Shown: positions 1-10,695, counted from the first letter of the stretch. The stretch is DNA of 64,000 bases from Methanocella_A sp963769045 (GCA_963769045.1 CAVYKK010000019.1:124001-188000); one strand, 5' to 3'. Translations and numbers: made by a program. The notes: generated from the letters alone by a model not told the origin.

Positions 1-1137
1 GCCACCATCCGGGACATCAGCAAGCGCAAAGAAGCTGAGGAGGAACGCCTGAAGCTGTCACGTTACATCAGGCTGTTGCTGGAGTCTACAGACGAGGGCA
101 TCGTCGGCGTGGACACCAGCGGAAGCAGCACGGTGATCAACCGCTCCGCGCTGCAGATGCTCGGCTACACGTCGGACGAGATCATGGGCAGGAACATGCA
201 CGACCTGGTCCACTACCGCAAGAAGGACGGCACACCGTGCCCGAAAGAAGACTGCTGTGTCTACCAGTCCGTGGAGACGGGGGAGGGCTGCCGGGTGAGC
301 AATGACGTATTCTGGCGGAAGGACGGCACGTCGTTCCCGGTCGAGTACTCGTCGTATCCGATTGTGGAGGAAGGGGTCATCAAAGGCTCGGTGGTCACAT
401 TCACGGACATTACAGAGCGCATCCGGTCGGAGCAGGAAGTGCAGGACGCGAGAAGGCAGGCGGAACTGTACCTCGACCTCATGGGGCACGACATTAACAA
501 CATGAACCAGATCGGCATCGGCTACCTGGAGCAGGCGCTGGAGACCATTAAGATCAGCGAGGAGGAGAAGTTTTTCATCACCAAGCCGCTGGAAGCATTA
601 TACAACAGCTCCCGCCTGATTGACAATGTGCGGAAGCTCCAGGCGGTGCAGGAGGATAACATCCCGATAAAGGCGGTCGATGTCGGCAGGATTCTGGAGG
701 ACGTGATCCCTCATTTCACACATGTGCACGGCCGGCAGGTGACCATCAATTACCGCGCATCCACTGGCTGCAGGGTCATGGCGAACGACTTGCTGAAGGA
801 CGTCTTCTCCAACATCATCGGCAACGCGATCAAGCACTCGCAGGGGCCCCTGACCGTCGACGTAGGCCTTGAATGCACAGAACATGACGGGAAAAAATAT
901 TGTCGCGTGACCGTCGACGACAACGGACCGGGCATTGCGGATGACATGAAGGAGAGACTATTCGTGCGCTTCCAGCGTGGCAAGACAAAGGCCAGCGGCA
1001 GGGGCCTGGGACTGTACCTGGTAAAATCGCTTGTCGAGAGCTATCACGGCACGGTGCGCGTCGAGGACCGTGTACAGGGCGACTATTCGAAAGGAAGCCG
1101 GTTCGCGGTAGAGCTGCCGGTGGCTGCGCAGGCGTAA
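1..1137 (+). CDS. PAS-domain sensor histidine kinase, 5' end outside window
   Basis: The frame is open from the first base, so the gene starts upstream. 378 residues are visible. Residues 1-15 (ATIRDISKRKEAEEE) look like the tail of an earlier PAS/PAC domain. One full PAS domain follows (about 25-140, ending FTDITERIRSEQE). The kinase core has an H-box LMGHDINNMNQ (His codon 487-489), an N-box region DVFSNIIGNAIKHS, a G1 box VDDNGPGI and a G2 box GRGLGLYLV. There is no membrane segment in the visible part, so it is probably a cytoplasmic redox or ligand sensor; no receiver gene lies next to it. The H-box matches that of the next gene downstream, so the two kinases are paralogues. The signal sensed is unknown. 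Confidence 0.9.
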   Translation, partial: ATIRDISKRKEAEEERLKLSRYIRLLLESTDEGIVGVDTSGSSTVINRSALQMLGYTSDEIMGRNMHDLVHYRKKDGTPCPKEDCCVYQSVETGEGCRVSNDVFWRKDGTSFPVEYSSYPIVEEGVIKGSVVTFTDITERIRSEQEVQDARRQAELYLDLMGHDINNMNQIGIGYLEQALETIKISEEEKFFITKPLEALYNSSRLIDNVRKLQAVQEDNIPIKAVDVGRILEDVIPHFTHVHGRQVTINYRASTGCRVMANDLLKDVFSNIIGNAIKHSQGPLTVDVGLECTEHDGKKYCRVTVDDNGPGIADDMKERLFVRFQRGKTKASGRGLGLYLVKSLVESYHGTVRVEDRVQGDYSKGSRFAVELPVAAQA

Positions 1138-1234
1138 ACAGCGACGGCTGGCCCGGAAGACACCGCAAGTCCCACTTACAACTTTTTATATATCTGTCTG
1201 CCGGAGTATTATTATAAAATTATTCATATGGGAG

Positions 1235-4200
1235 ATGGTCGGACGTGCACAGCGAGGTGACCAGGGGCCTGATCCTGATAAGACACGGGATGAGCTCATT
1301 GCCGAGGTCCGTAAGCTGCAGGACGAGATCACGGTCCTGAAAGAGACGATGACGTCGCTCGACACCGGGGCGGAAAGGCAGCTCAAGGAGTTGAGCCGGC
1401 AGATCGACGAGCTCAAGGCTATGAATGAGGAGCTCGACGAGTCCCGGCGCGGCCTCGAGACAGTCCGAGGGGAAATACCGTGCCATCGGCGAGCTGATCC
1501 CGTACGGGTTCTGGTCCTGCGGCCCGGAGGGAGACGCCGGGTACTTCAGCCAGTCGTTCCTGGACCTTGCAGGGGTATCGCTGGAGACGCTGAAGCAGCA
1601 GGGATGGCCGGCGGTGCTGCCCCCGGAAGACCGGGCAAAGGCCGCAAAGGACTGGAAAGAATGCGTCCGCAGGCAGGGCTGCTGGGACTACGAGTACCGC
1701 ATCTTCGGCACGGACGGCCAGTTCCACACCGTCCTCAGCCGGGGCCTGCCGATCAGAGACACGGGCGGCCGGGTCGTTTCCTGGGCAGGCATCAACCTGG
1801 ACATTACGGAGCGCAAGCGGGTCGAGGACGAGCTGAAGCTGAGCGACCGCATGTTCAACGTGCTGGTCAACGCGAACATCATCGGCATCTTCATCAGCGC
1901 CGCAGACGGCACGATCCTGGAAGCGAACGACAGCTATCTCGACATCGTGGGCTACACCCGGGACGACATGAAGGCCGGCGGTATCAACTGCGCCCGCATG
2001 ACGCCGCCGGAGTTCCGGAAGCTGCGACGCATGAAGGAGGGCGAGCTGACGGCCGACGGGTTCATGGCGCCGCACGAGAAGGAGTACATATGCAAGGACG
2101 GCAGCCGTGTCCCCGTATTGATCGGCATGGGTCTGCTCGACGAGGATTCGAGGGCCCGGATAGGCTACGTGATCGACCTGACCGAGCATAAGCGCAGGGA
2201 GCTGCTGCTCAAACGCTACCGCCTGATGTTCGACACCATACGCGACCCCATCCTGTTCATGCGCATGGACGGCAGCATCGTCGATGCCAACTATGCGGCC
2301 ATAGAGATCTACGGCTACACGCACAAGGAGCTCCTCGCCATGAACGTCAGCAACCTGCGGGTGATGGGCCAGGAGCCGGAGATGCGGGAAAAGCTGGAGC
2401 AGTGCTACAAGCACGGCTGCCAGTTCGAGGCGACGCACCGGCGCAAGGACGACAGTACCATCGTCCTCGACATCAGCACCAAGGGCATGCTGCACGGCAG
2501 CGATAAGATCATCGTGGCAATCGCCCGCGACATCACCGACCGCAAGCGATCAGAGGAATTGCTGCCGGCGACGGCAGCGTGAACTGGAGACAGTGCTCGA
2601 CACTCTGCCGGGCTATGTGGTCTTCAAGGACACGAACTCCGTTTACGTCATGGGGAACCAGAAGGCCTGCGAGGCGATGGGCGTCAGCAAGTCTGCGGTC
2701 GCAGGGAAGACGGACTACGATTTCTACTCCCACCGGCTGGCGGAGAAGTACCGTGCTAGCGACTGGCGGGTGATCTCCAGCGGCAGGCCACTGTACGACA
2801 TCGAGGAAGAAATGATGCATGGAGGACGGCCGGTGACTGTGATCACCAGCAAAGCCCCGCTTAAGAATGACATGGGCATGGTCATCGGCATCATCTGCCT
2901 GTCGCTGGACATCTCACAGCGCAAACGGGCAGAAGACGCGATGCGCAGGAGCGAGGCCAGCCTGGCGAAAGCCCAGCAGCTTTCGCACATGGGGAGCTGG
3001 GACTGGAGCCTGGTGAACGGAAAGATGAGCTGGTCCCGGGAGACCGGCCGCATCTTCGACATCGACTTTGCCGACTTCCCGGCTACGCTGGACGCGTTCA
3101 TGAACGTGGTCCACCCGGACGACCGCCGGCGCGTCCGGCAGGCCATCGATGACGCCGTGCGGACGGAGAAGGGATTCACCACGGACTTCCGTGTCCTGCG
3201 CGCCGACGGCTCGGTGCGGTATGTACACGACGAGTCAGAGGTCGAGTTCGGCGAGAAGGGAGAGCTGACACGGCTCTTCGGCACTGTACAGGACATCACC
3301 GAGCGGAAGCGGTTCGAGGACGCGCTGCGGGAGAGCGATAAGCGGTTCAAGGTCTTCTACGATACGGGCATCTTCGGGGTGTTCGCCTGCCGGAACGACG
3401 GCCCGGTCGTCGAGGCAAACGACCGGTACCTTGAAATGCTGGGGTACTCCAGGGAAGACCTGCAGGCGGGCCGGATTGACTGGATACAAATGACGCCGCC
3501 AGAGTACCGCCATCTCGACGCAGGCGCCATGGGCGAGGCACAGGAGAAGGGATACTGCACGCCGTTCGAGAAGGAGTACGTCCGGAAGGACGGGCAGCGT
3601 GTGCCGGTCATCGTGGGGTTCGGCTTCATCGATACGGAATCGCAGGCCAGGTTCGGGTTCGTCATCGACATCGCCGAGCGCAAGAAAGCGGAAAATGCGC
3701 TGAGGGAAAGCGAGGCTAACCTGACCAGGGCGGAGCACATCGCCAGCCTGGGTAACTGGGACTGGGACTTCCGTACCCGCGTGATACGCTGGTCCGACGG
3801 CAACTTCGAGATTTTTGGCTACCGGCCAGGCGAATGCAGGCCGGACTACGAGACGTTCCGCTCGCGGATACACCCGGACGACATCGTCCGGGTGGAGAAA
3901 GCCCTCGATGCGACGATCATCAGGGACAAGCCGTATGACATCGATTTTCGGGTCGTCTGGCCCGATGGTTCCGTGCGCCACGTCCACGCGGAGTCCGACC
4001 GGCCCATCCGGGACCCGGCAGGCAACCCGCTGCGGATGTTCGGCATCCTGCAGGACATCACCGAGCGGAAGCGCATCGAGGAAGAGCTGCGGGAGCGCGA
4101 AGCCGAGCTGGCCGACGCCCAGCAGATCGCCCACATGGGGAGCTGGGTGTGGGATACCGGAAGTGACCGGTTCAAATGGTCCGACGAGACGTGCCGTATC

Positions 4201-5268
4201 TTCGGACTGACACCTTCGGAGTCGGCCATCGGCCTCGAAGGGCTGCTGGAGTACGTCCATCCGGACGACCGGGTGCAAGTGCGGAGAGCCATCGGCGACG
4301 CTATCAAGACGGGGACGGCCTATGATCAGGAATACCGTATTATCCGGGCCGACGGGACGGAGCGCATCATACATTCACAGGCGAAGATTAGCAGGGGCAT
4401 ATCAGGCAGGCCAGACCGGATGCTTGGGACCATGCGCGACGTGACCGAGCGCCGGAGATCCGAGGAAGTGCTGATATGGACGAAAGACCAGGAAGAGCTA
4501 TACGTCGATCTGATGGGCCACGACATCAACAACATGAACCATGCGGCGATCAATTTTCTCGAGTTCGCGCTGGAAGCTGCGGACAGCGAAGGAAGGCTGG
4601 GGCAGAGCGATCTGGCATACATCCGGAGGTCCGTCGAAGTCCTGAACAACAGCTCGAAGCTAATCGACAACGTACGCAAGCTGCGTAACCTGCACCTGGA
4701 CAGGTACCGGACCGAGACCATAGATCTCGGCGCCGTGCTGGCAGACGTGAAGAACGATTACGACAGCGTCCCGGGCAGAAAAGTGACGATCGGCCTCTCC
4801 GCCCTGCCTGACTGCCTTGTGGCCGCAAACAGCCTGCTCAAGGACGTGTTCGCCAACCTCGTCGGCAACTCTATCAGGCATTCGAGCGGCCCTGTGAATA
4901 TACGTATCGTCATGGACTTTGTCATGCAGGGCGAGACCCCCTTTTACCGGGTCACCGTCGAGGACGACGGGCCGGGAATACCCGAATGGAAGAAGTGGCA
5001 GATATTCGAGCGCCTCAAGCAGGGCCAGACACGCGGCAGCGGCCTTGGCCTGTACATGGTCAATACGCTGGTCCGGCATTTCCGGGGAAGCGTATCGGTG
5101 GAGGACCGCGTCACCGGCGATTACACGAAAGGAAGCCGGTTCATCGTATTGCTGCCCGCCTTCGAGAAAGACTATGGCACCAGTCGACGGGCAGATCATA
5201 AAAGTGTGCTTTCCCGGGAAGGGAAACGAAAATCCGGGCGCAAGGAGCCACAGGCATCCGGAGGTTAA
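1235..5268 (+). pseudogene. Multi-PAS sensor histidine kinase broken by two +1 frameshifts
   Basis: One long kinase gene is split into three frames. It starts with ATG at 1235 and an N-terminal coiled coil (DELIAEVRKLQDEI). The frame changes near 1460: RRGLE, one extra base, then QSEGKYRAIGEL. A second change lies near 2565: SEELL, one extra base, then RRRQRELETVLDTLPG. Removing one base at each site gives a continuous protein of about 1,340 residues. It has roughly eight PAS/PAC modules, several ending DITERKR, and a kinase core from about 4480 with H-box LMGHDINNMNH, N-box LVGNSIRHS, G1 EDDGPGIP and G2 GSGLGLYMV. Neither break destroys the flanking reading frames, so a recent mutation or a sequencing error fits better than old decay. 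Without correction the 2593-5268 part (GTG start) could still give a soluble PAS kinase. Confidence 0.8.
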
Positions 5269-5359
5269 AGAGTGGATGGAGATGAGTGAACCCGGACCGG
5301 GCATCAGGTATTGCTTAAAACAGACAGGACTATTCGTCGCATTCCAGACGGACGCTCGC

Positions 5360-5728
5360 GCGTGCGCCTGTGACCGCCCTGCTTCCGTTTCCCGGTGACA
5401 GTCACCGGATTTGCGGAGGAGGCCGTGGAAGGCTTTCCGGCGACGCAGATCGATCTGCATGGGCCGACAGTGTCCTCGTACGTCTCGCCAGCGTGCACGT
5501 GGCGCCAACACGATGCTCCAGTGCCCGGGATAGAACTCTTTACTGTACGTCCGCTGGTTGACGAAGACCCGACCTTCCCGGTCGAAATTGAAAAACAGGA
5601 CGCTGCGGTGATATGTCCCTCCGTGTGAGCCTTCTTCGGCTGACCTGCCCGATTACATTGTCGTCATCGTCCACTACGTCGAACATCTCTTCCATCAGGC
5701 ATGAATTGGCTGGCATCATAATAAGCAT
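5360..5728 (-). pseudogene. Decayed Nudix hydrolase remnant
   Basis: On the minus strand, an ATG-started stretch reads EEMFDVVDDDDNVIGQVSR, typical of the N-terminus of Nudix hydrolases related to isopentenyl-diphosphate isomerase. A different frame continues TYHRSVLFFNF and FVNQRTYSKEFYPGHWSIVL. A third frame gives HVHAGETYEDTV, the start of a Nudix box. Beyond that point the REXXEE half of the box cannot be read in any frame. At least two frameshifts plus loss of the 3' part make it a pseudogene. It lies just downstream of truA on the same strand, and the frameshifted truA tail runs into it. Confidence 0.65.
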
Positions 5729-5761
5729 GGCGTTGTTTAGCCCGGCATATGCGATCGAAGC

Positions 5762-6566
5762 CTACTGCATCGAGTCCCTGAATTCCCGGTACACAGCGGC
5801 CATCGTGTACTGCCATTCGTAACGAGTGCAGCATCCGCTGGTACGCCCGCTGCCGGGCATATTCGTCCTCTTCCCACGCGATGCCCTCGTAGCTCACCTT
5901 TTTCAGGTACAGGCCCGCCGCCGGGGCCGGAGGGATGCCTTCTTTGTGCCCGGGATCGAACATCTGCCCGATCCATTCGTTGGGCCGCTTGTTCTCGCCG
6001 ACGAGCCGCAGCGCTGTCACGATCTTGCGCACCATGTTCCAGAGGAACGCGTCGGCCTCGATGTCGATCAGGTAGAGATCGCCGTGCTTCGCGATCTCCA
6101 GCTTCTTGACCGTCCGCACCGGGTACTTGCCCGGCTCGACGCTCGAAAAGTTCGAGAAATCGTGAGTACCAAGGAACTGCGGCGCAAACTCCATCATCCG
6201 CCGCTCGATCACGTCCGGCGCGTACAGGATGTACCGGTACTCGCGGCTCAACGCCTGCCTGCGCGGGTCGAAGTCGTCGGGCACCTCCGCGCGGGCGTAA
6301 GCCCAGAGGTCGGGCCCTGACTTCGAATTGACGATGCGCGGCGCAGTCAGCTTCGGATCGGCGGCCTCGAAGGCGACCACCTGCCCGAGCGCATGCACGC
6401 CTGCATCGGTGCGGCCTGCCATCGCAATCTTAGTCTTCGGCCCTATCGCCCCGATCTCGGTCAGGCATCGCCGTAACTCGCCCTCGACAGTCCGCAGGCC
6501 GGGCTGCGTCTGGGAGCCGTAGAAATCCGTGCCGATGTAGGCGACCTTGAGCGCGACTTTAGCCAT
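5762..6566 (-). CDS. truA: tRNA pseudouridine synthase A, probable frameshift near its 3' end
   Basis: TruA converts uridines of the tRNA anticodon stem-loop (38-40) to pseudouridine. The N-terminus ALKVAYIGTDFYGSQTQPG, the catalytic-Asp motif AGRTDAGVHALGQV and SREYRYIL are diagnostic. The frame as it stands runs on to 5664 with an unlikely tail (GIQGLDAVGFDRICRAKQRH). Dropping one T of the pair near 5820-5821 gives a protein-like end, HSYEWQYTMAAVYREFRDSMQ, stopping at 5762-5764. I give that end as the likely natural one. The unfixed version is 300 residues, also an acceptable TruA length. All catalytic parts lie upstream of the break, so the enzyme may work either way. Confidence 0.85.
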
Positions 6567-6684
6567 GGTACCCTCGCAAATACGTCGTCAGATGAAAAAT
6601 AGGTCTCGTGTCAGAAGAATCGCGATCGAATACCCATGCGCAGGCGGTAGTGCTCGCATGCAGGCGGTATTCGAATGTGTGACG

Positions 6685-6895
6685 GAACGCCCGGAACAGT
6701 TTTGGAACGCCAGGAAGCCAAGGGGCGCAAGAGCCAGATTTTTTTAGATTCAAGGCGCCAGGGGCCATGGAGCGTTAAGTTTTCAGCGTTTGGAATATTC
6801 ATGGACTTGGATCCCTGGCGTCTTGAATCTGAAAAAAATTTGGCGCCTTGGCGTCCCTTGGCTTCCTGGCGTTCCAGAACTGTTCCGGGCGTTCG
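6685..6895. repeat. Long hairpin element (type D), about 211 bp
   Basis: The left arm starting GAACGCCCGGAACAGTT and continuing TGGAACGCCAGGAAGCCAAG is matched by the right arm ending in its reverse complement at 6895, with only one or two mismatches over the outer 40 bp. Inner arms AGATTCAAGGCGCCAGGG and CCCTGGCGTCTTGAATCT pair as well, so nearly the whole segment can fold as one hairpin. It sits between the start of truA and the end of the PsiE-like pair, and fills most of the gap at 6567-6926. It encodes nothing obvious. Confidence 0.85.
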
Positions 6896-6926
6896 CAACG
6901 AAAAGCCGAACGCGTCAGATGCCTTA

Positions 6927-7358
6927 TCAGGAAAACTCGATCTTTTCCCGGCCGATCACGTAGATCGCGGCGGCCAGGATGGCGATCAGCGCCGCTGTCA
7001 CTGCCATATCCTCCCAGGCGATGTTCTCCACGCCGAACACCAGCACCCGCCGGATCATCGCGGTGAGGCCGGCGGCCAGGATCAGCCGCAGGTCGAGCTG
7101 GTGCTTCTGGATGAAGACCACGATGATCTGGAGCAGCTCCGCGATGATGAGCACGATCAGCAGGTCGTTGAGCGCCGTGTAGATCACGTTGATGGCCATG
7201 CCGTCGAAGATCAGCCCGTACAGGTCCCGGGTGACCACGAAGAAGGCCGCGATGGCCATAAGAACCAGGAACAGGGCGGCGATCAGGTAGAGCACGGACT
7301 CGGCGCTGCCGATGAACCGCGCGATGGTGCCGCTATAGCCTGTATTTTTATCGGCCAT
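6927..7358 (-). CDS. PsiE-like four-helix membrane protein (second of a tandem pair)
   Basis: 143 residues starting MADKNTGYSG; an in-frame extension upstream was rejected because it overlaps the neighbouring gene and has no family resemblance. Hydrophobic segments at about 22-45, 57-82, 90-108 and 118-136 predict four membrane helices. Segments such as FLVLMAIAAFFVVTRDLYGL and RLILAAGLTAMIRRVLVFG align with the preceding paralogue. The layout resembles the phosphate-starvation-inducible PsiE family, whose biochemical role is not known. It starts two bases after the upstream paralogue's stop, so the two are co-transcribed and may form a hetero-oligomer. Confidence 0.7.
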   Translation of the reverse strand: MADKNTGYSGTIARFIGSAESVLYLIAALFLVLMAIAAFFVVTRDLYGLIFDGMAINVIYTALNDLLIVLIIAELLQIIVVFIQKHQLDLRLILAAGLTAMIRRVLVFGVENIAWEDMAVTAALIAILAAAIYVIGREKIEFS

Positions 7359-7360
7359 GC

Positions 7361-7828
7361 TCACAGGCCTCCCTGCTTTTCGGCGGTTGTGCGTCGTGCG
7401 ACGAGGTACAGCCCGAGGATAATCACAAACAGGAGCGCGGAGGTCGTCAGGGTCTCTTCGGCCGACACCGGCTTCGCCCCCGAGATCAGGACACGCCGGA
7501 CCACGGCGGTGAGGCCTACGCTCAGCACCAGCCACGGGTCGATGGAGTGGCTCTTGATGAACGCGATCAGGGTCTGGATCAGCCCGGTGATGATGAAGAT
7601 GATCATGATGTCACCCAGCGCCATGTCCACCTGCCCGATGTTAAGTGACCCTGTCACGAAACCGGACATGTCCCGGGCGACCACGAAGAAGGCCGCGACC
7701 GTGAGCAGCACGAGAAAGATGGCGGCGAGCAGGTAAATGGTCGCCTGCGTCATGTCGAGAATGTTGCCAATGACGCTGCCGTAGCCAGGGCGGACGGGAC
7801 GATCGGGAAGCTGTTCATCGTTTGGCAT
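7361..7828 (-). CDS. PsiE-like four-helix membrane protein (first of a tandem pair)
   Basis: 155 residues from MPNDEQLPDRP; an upstream in-frame ATG at 7840 would add four residues. It has four hydrophobic segments and conserved blocks shared with its downstream neighbour: FLVLLTVAAFFVVARDMSG, DIMIIFIITGLIQTLIAFIK and LVLSVGLTAVVRRVLISG. It is a paralogue by tandem duplication. The family assignment (PsiE-like) rests on size and helix layout and is less certain than its membrane nature. Confidence 0.7.
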   Translation of the reverse strand: MPNDEQLPDRPVRPGYGSVIGNILDMTQATIYLLAAIFLVLLTVAAFFVVARDMSGFVTGSLNIGQVDMALGDIMIIFIITGLIQTLIAFIKSHSIDPWLVLSVGLTAVVRRVLISGAKPVSAEETLTTSALLFVIILGLYLVARRTTAEKQGGL

Positions 7829-7907
7829 ATTGTGTAACACTTTGCCTGTCTAGTATTTATATTTTTATTCTGCTTCAACGGTAAAGCACGCTCGCCCGGA
7901 CAGGTAA

Positions 7908-8052
7908 TAGTCATTCCGGAAATGTTATGTACGCTAAGCCGCACAAACACAACGTACACGACGGCCACGACGTACACGACGTTATATCGGAAAAGGGCAA
8001 GCGTAGCCAATTATCTGACGTCGTATACTCTGGTGCCGGCCAGCCCGTACAA
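7908..8052. repeat. Hairpin element, type A, degenerate copy
   Basis: The left edge TAGTCATTCCGGAAATGTT is nearly the same as the left edge of the copy at 50311. Arms contain AACGTACACGAC repeats and the right side GTCGTATACTCTGGTGCCGG. The central core AAAGGGCAAGCGTAGCC resembles the core of the 52.2 kb copy. The right edge GGTGCCGGCCAGCCCGTACA recurs at 52.3 kb. Arm pairing is partly eroded here. It fills most of the 240 bp gap between the PsiE-like pair and the potassium channel. Confidence 0.65.
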
Positions 8053-8070
8053 AGGTATCCTCAATGACAA

Positions 8071-9767
8071 TCACTTGTTTATCTTCTCCAGCCCGAACAC
8101 TGATGCGCATGCTTCCAGCTGCCGGGCGGTGCCCACGGCAATGATTGTGGCATCGGGCCGCAGCACCTCGGCCGGGTCGGGGTTAGGGATGAACCGGTCG
8201 CCCTCCCGGATGCCGACGATAGTGCAACCGGTGCGGCTCCGCATGCCCGACTCCCGGATCGTGCGGCCTTCGAGCTTCGAGCCTTTTACGGCATATCGGG
8301 CGAGCAGCACGTTCTCGGAAAGCAGCACGGTATCCTCAAAGGTGCCGCGCTCGACGATGCGGGCCAGCATCTGCCCGCCGACGGCAGACAGCGACATGAC
8401 GTAGTCCGCGCCTGCCCGGTACATCTTGCCCACGCTGCTGTCGGCATTGGCGCGGGCGAGGATGTTCACGTGGGGATTCAGGTTCCGGGCCAGCAGGATG
8501 GTCAGCATGTTCTTCGCATCGTCGTTCAGCGTGACCACGATGGTCGACGCATGTTCGATGCCTGCCCGGATCAGCGCGTCTTTGTCCGCCGAGTCGCCGA
8601 TCACCTGGTCCTTCACCTCATAGGGCTTTAGATCGATGACCGTATACTCGATACCATGTTCGTCTAACCTTTTGGCCACCTCTTTGCCTACGTCCCCGAA
8701 CCCGGCGATGATTGAGTGCTGCATGCCGCAGGCCGGAGCTTTTTCGCTGGCAATGGCCCCGGCGCGCGTCAGCTGATCGCCATTGCCCATGAGGACCAGC
8801 ACCGTGGCCTCGTCGATGACAGTACCGGCAGACGGGCTGACGATGAACTCGCCGTTCTTGAATACAGCCACCACGTTCGCGCCCGTGCTCTCCCTGATGC
8901 CCGCGTCCTTCAGCTTTTTACCCACCATGGGACTGTCAGGGTAGACCGGCAGCCGGCAGATTTTCATGTTGCCGCCCAGGTCGACCGCGTTCGTCAGCTC
9001 GAAGTTGACGGAGGAGATGGCCGTCAGGCCGATGTTCATTCCCAGGATCTGTTTCGGCGAGACCACGAAATCGGCACCTGCGTACTACAGGTAATGGGCC
9101 ATGTCCAGGCGCTCGACCAGCGCGATGATCTTGCAGTCGGAGATCTGCGAGGCGGTGAGCACGATGGCGGCGTTCAGGTCGTCGCCGGCTTGGCGATTAC
9201 GAAGGAGGCCTTTGCAATGCGGGCGTTCTTCAGCGTCTCCTCATCCGATGGGTCCCCCTGGATAGCCTCGTGTCCGTGGCGCTGCAGCACTCTGACATTT
9301 TCTTCCGAAGAGTCGATGACTACGAAGGGTATTTCGCGCCCGGCCAGCTCGACGACCAGCGTCTCCACGATCGCGTTGTAGCCGCAGATGATCACGTGGT
9401 CGCTCATCCACTCCCGGACGCGGCTGCGCGGGCTGGTGATCAGCCGTTCCATGATGGGCGTGACCATCAGCGGCAGGACGATGGCGAATAAGATAAGCAG
9501 GCCGGTGACGACCACGAGCATGGAGAACAGTTTGCCAGCCAGCGTAACGGGGTAGATGTCACCGTAGCCGGTCGTCGTCATGGAGATGACCACCCAGTAT
9601 AGCGCTGTGACGTAATCGACATTGCGCACGTTGAAGTCTCCGTGCCCCTGGAGGAACATGAAAACGAGCGTGTACACCAGCACGATGGCGAGGATGCCCG
9701 CGGGATAGACGAGGTACGGCGATTTGTATATGCTTCGTAGCCGGCTGCGCGGGATTCTCAGTGCCAT
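8071..9767 (-). pseudogene. Potassium channel with two RCK domains; frameshift and in-frame TAG
   Basis: From ATG 9767 the protein has two membrane helices around the selectivity filter TTTGYGD, then an RCK/TrkA-N domain (VIICGYNAIVETLV), then TrkA-C, a second TrkA-N (SIIAGFGDVGKEVAKRL) and a second TrkA-C. The frame breaks near 9180-9190: AKP should continue DDLNAAIVLTASQISDCK in the next frame. That corrected frame then meets TAG at 9085-9087, between LDMAHYL and YAGADFVVSPKQ. Repaired length is about 565 residues, typical of MthK-like channels with duplicated gating rings. As written, the 5' part gives a pore plus part of RCK1. The rest has no start of its own beyond GTG 9066. Two independent lesions argue for real inactivation, but sequence error is possible. 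Confidence 0.85.
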
Positions 9768-9867
9768 AGAAGTAACTGTAAGAATGATGGTAAGATAAAA
9801 AAGGATTATGCGTGGGAATGCCAACGCAAATAATGCGTTGGTTAGCCCCACGCACATGTTAGAAAAT

Positions 9868-10695
9868 TTACTCGGGCTTGGATACGAGCGTGGTCTTCAT
9901 CAGGATCTTGCCGTCTGCGGCGTGCGGGGTCCTGAGTACGGAGTCCATGCCCTTCTCGAGTTCACGGGCCTCGTCGCAGAGCCTGGCGGCTGCCCTGAGC
10001 AACTCGTGGGCGCTGCAGACGGTGATGATGTACTGGTCCATTTCCTTCTGCATGAAGCAGCCCAGGAGGTCCAGGTCGCCGACCTTTTCTGCCATGGTGT
10101 ATGCTGCGAAGGCCTTTGCCTTGGCGTACGGGTTCTTGTAGCCTGCTTCCGGAACGCACTTGTCCGCCGATACGACGATCTGCGGCAGGGTCGGGGCCTG
10201 GCCAGCGGCGATCTCGCCGATGACTCTGTCGAGCTCCTTCTGGATGAGCCTGACGACGCCCGTCTCGGTGAGCACCTTGGTCATTTCCGCGTTGAACAGG
10301 ACCATTTCGGTCGGGTCGAGGAACTGCCTGCGGGCGCCGATCATGGAGTCGGCCTTGACGATGAAGTAGCCGAAGCCCTTCGCCTTCAGGTCGTCCTTGA
10401 TCTTCATTACCGGCACGTCGGAGATGACGATGGTCGGGATGTTAGCTTCCTTCAGCATGTCCCTTGCCTTTGTCGGGCCGGGGATGGTCGCGTTCGGGCT
10501 GATGACGACGCAGAACTGGGGCTTGAATTCCAGTATCTTCGTCACTGCCTCTACTGCTTCGGGCTCGCCCAGCTTGGCGCCGGTGCCGACTGCCCGGACG
10601 AAGACGTCTCTGTCCGCACGTTCATCTAATATAAGGTCGATGTACCTCGAGGTACCGAGGTTGCCTAACTTGACAATACCAACTCTTACGGTCAT
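9868..10695 (-). CDS. mtd: F420-dependent methylene-tetrahydromethanopterin dehydrogenase
   Basis: Mtd reversibly reduces methenyl-H4MPT to methylene-H4MPT with F420H2, a core step of CO2 reduction to methane in the cytoplasm. 275 residues, the usual family length. The N-terminus VRVGIVKLGNLGTSRYIDL, the segment VVISPNATIPGPTKAR and the C-terminal FMQKEMDQYIITVCSAHELL are characteristic. It is a single gene with its own TATA-like box about 30 bases upstream (10725-10735), giving a very short leader. It is the clearest methanogen marker in the window. Confidence 0.98.
   Translation of the reverse strand: MTVRVGIVKLGNLGTSRYIDLILDERADRDVFVRAVGTGAKLGEPEAVEAVTKILEFKPQFCVVISPNATIPGPTKARDMLKEANIPTIVISDVPVMKIKDDLKAKGFGYFIVKADSMIGARRQFLDPTEMVLFNAEMTKVLTETGVVRLIQKELDRVIGEIAAGQAPTLPQIVVSADKCVPEAGYKNPYAKAKAFAAYTMAEKVGDLDLLGCFMQKEMDQYIITVCSAHELLRAAARLCDEARELEKGMDSVLRTPHAADGKILMKTTLVSKPE

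Noticed and set aside
1419..4374. Long antisense frames across the PAS kinase
   Set aside because: They mirror the high-GC codon pattern of the real gene, have no family resemblance and no ribosome binding sites.
6675..7736. 353-residue open frame on the plus strand
   Set aside because: It begins in the hairpin element and runs antisense to both PsiE-like genes; composition is His/Asp/Arg-rich, typical of an antisense shadow in GC-rich DNA.
9085..9087. In-frame TAG as pyrrolysine
   Set aside because: No methylamine methyltransferase context, and a frameshift lies about 100 bases upstream in the same gene, so a lesion or error is simpler.
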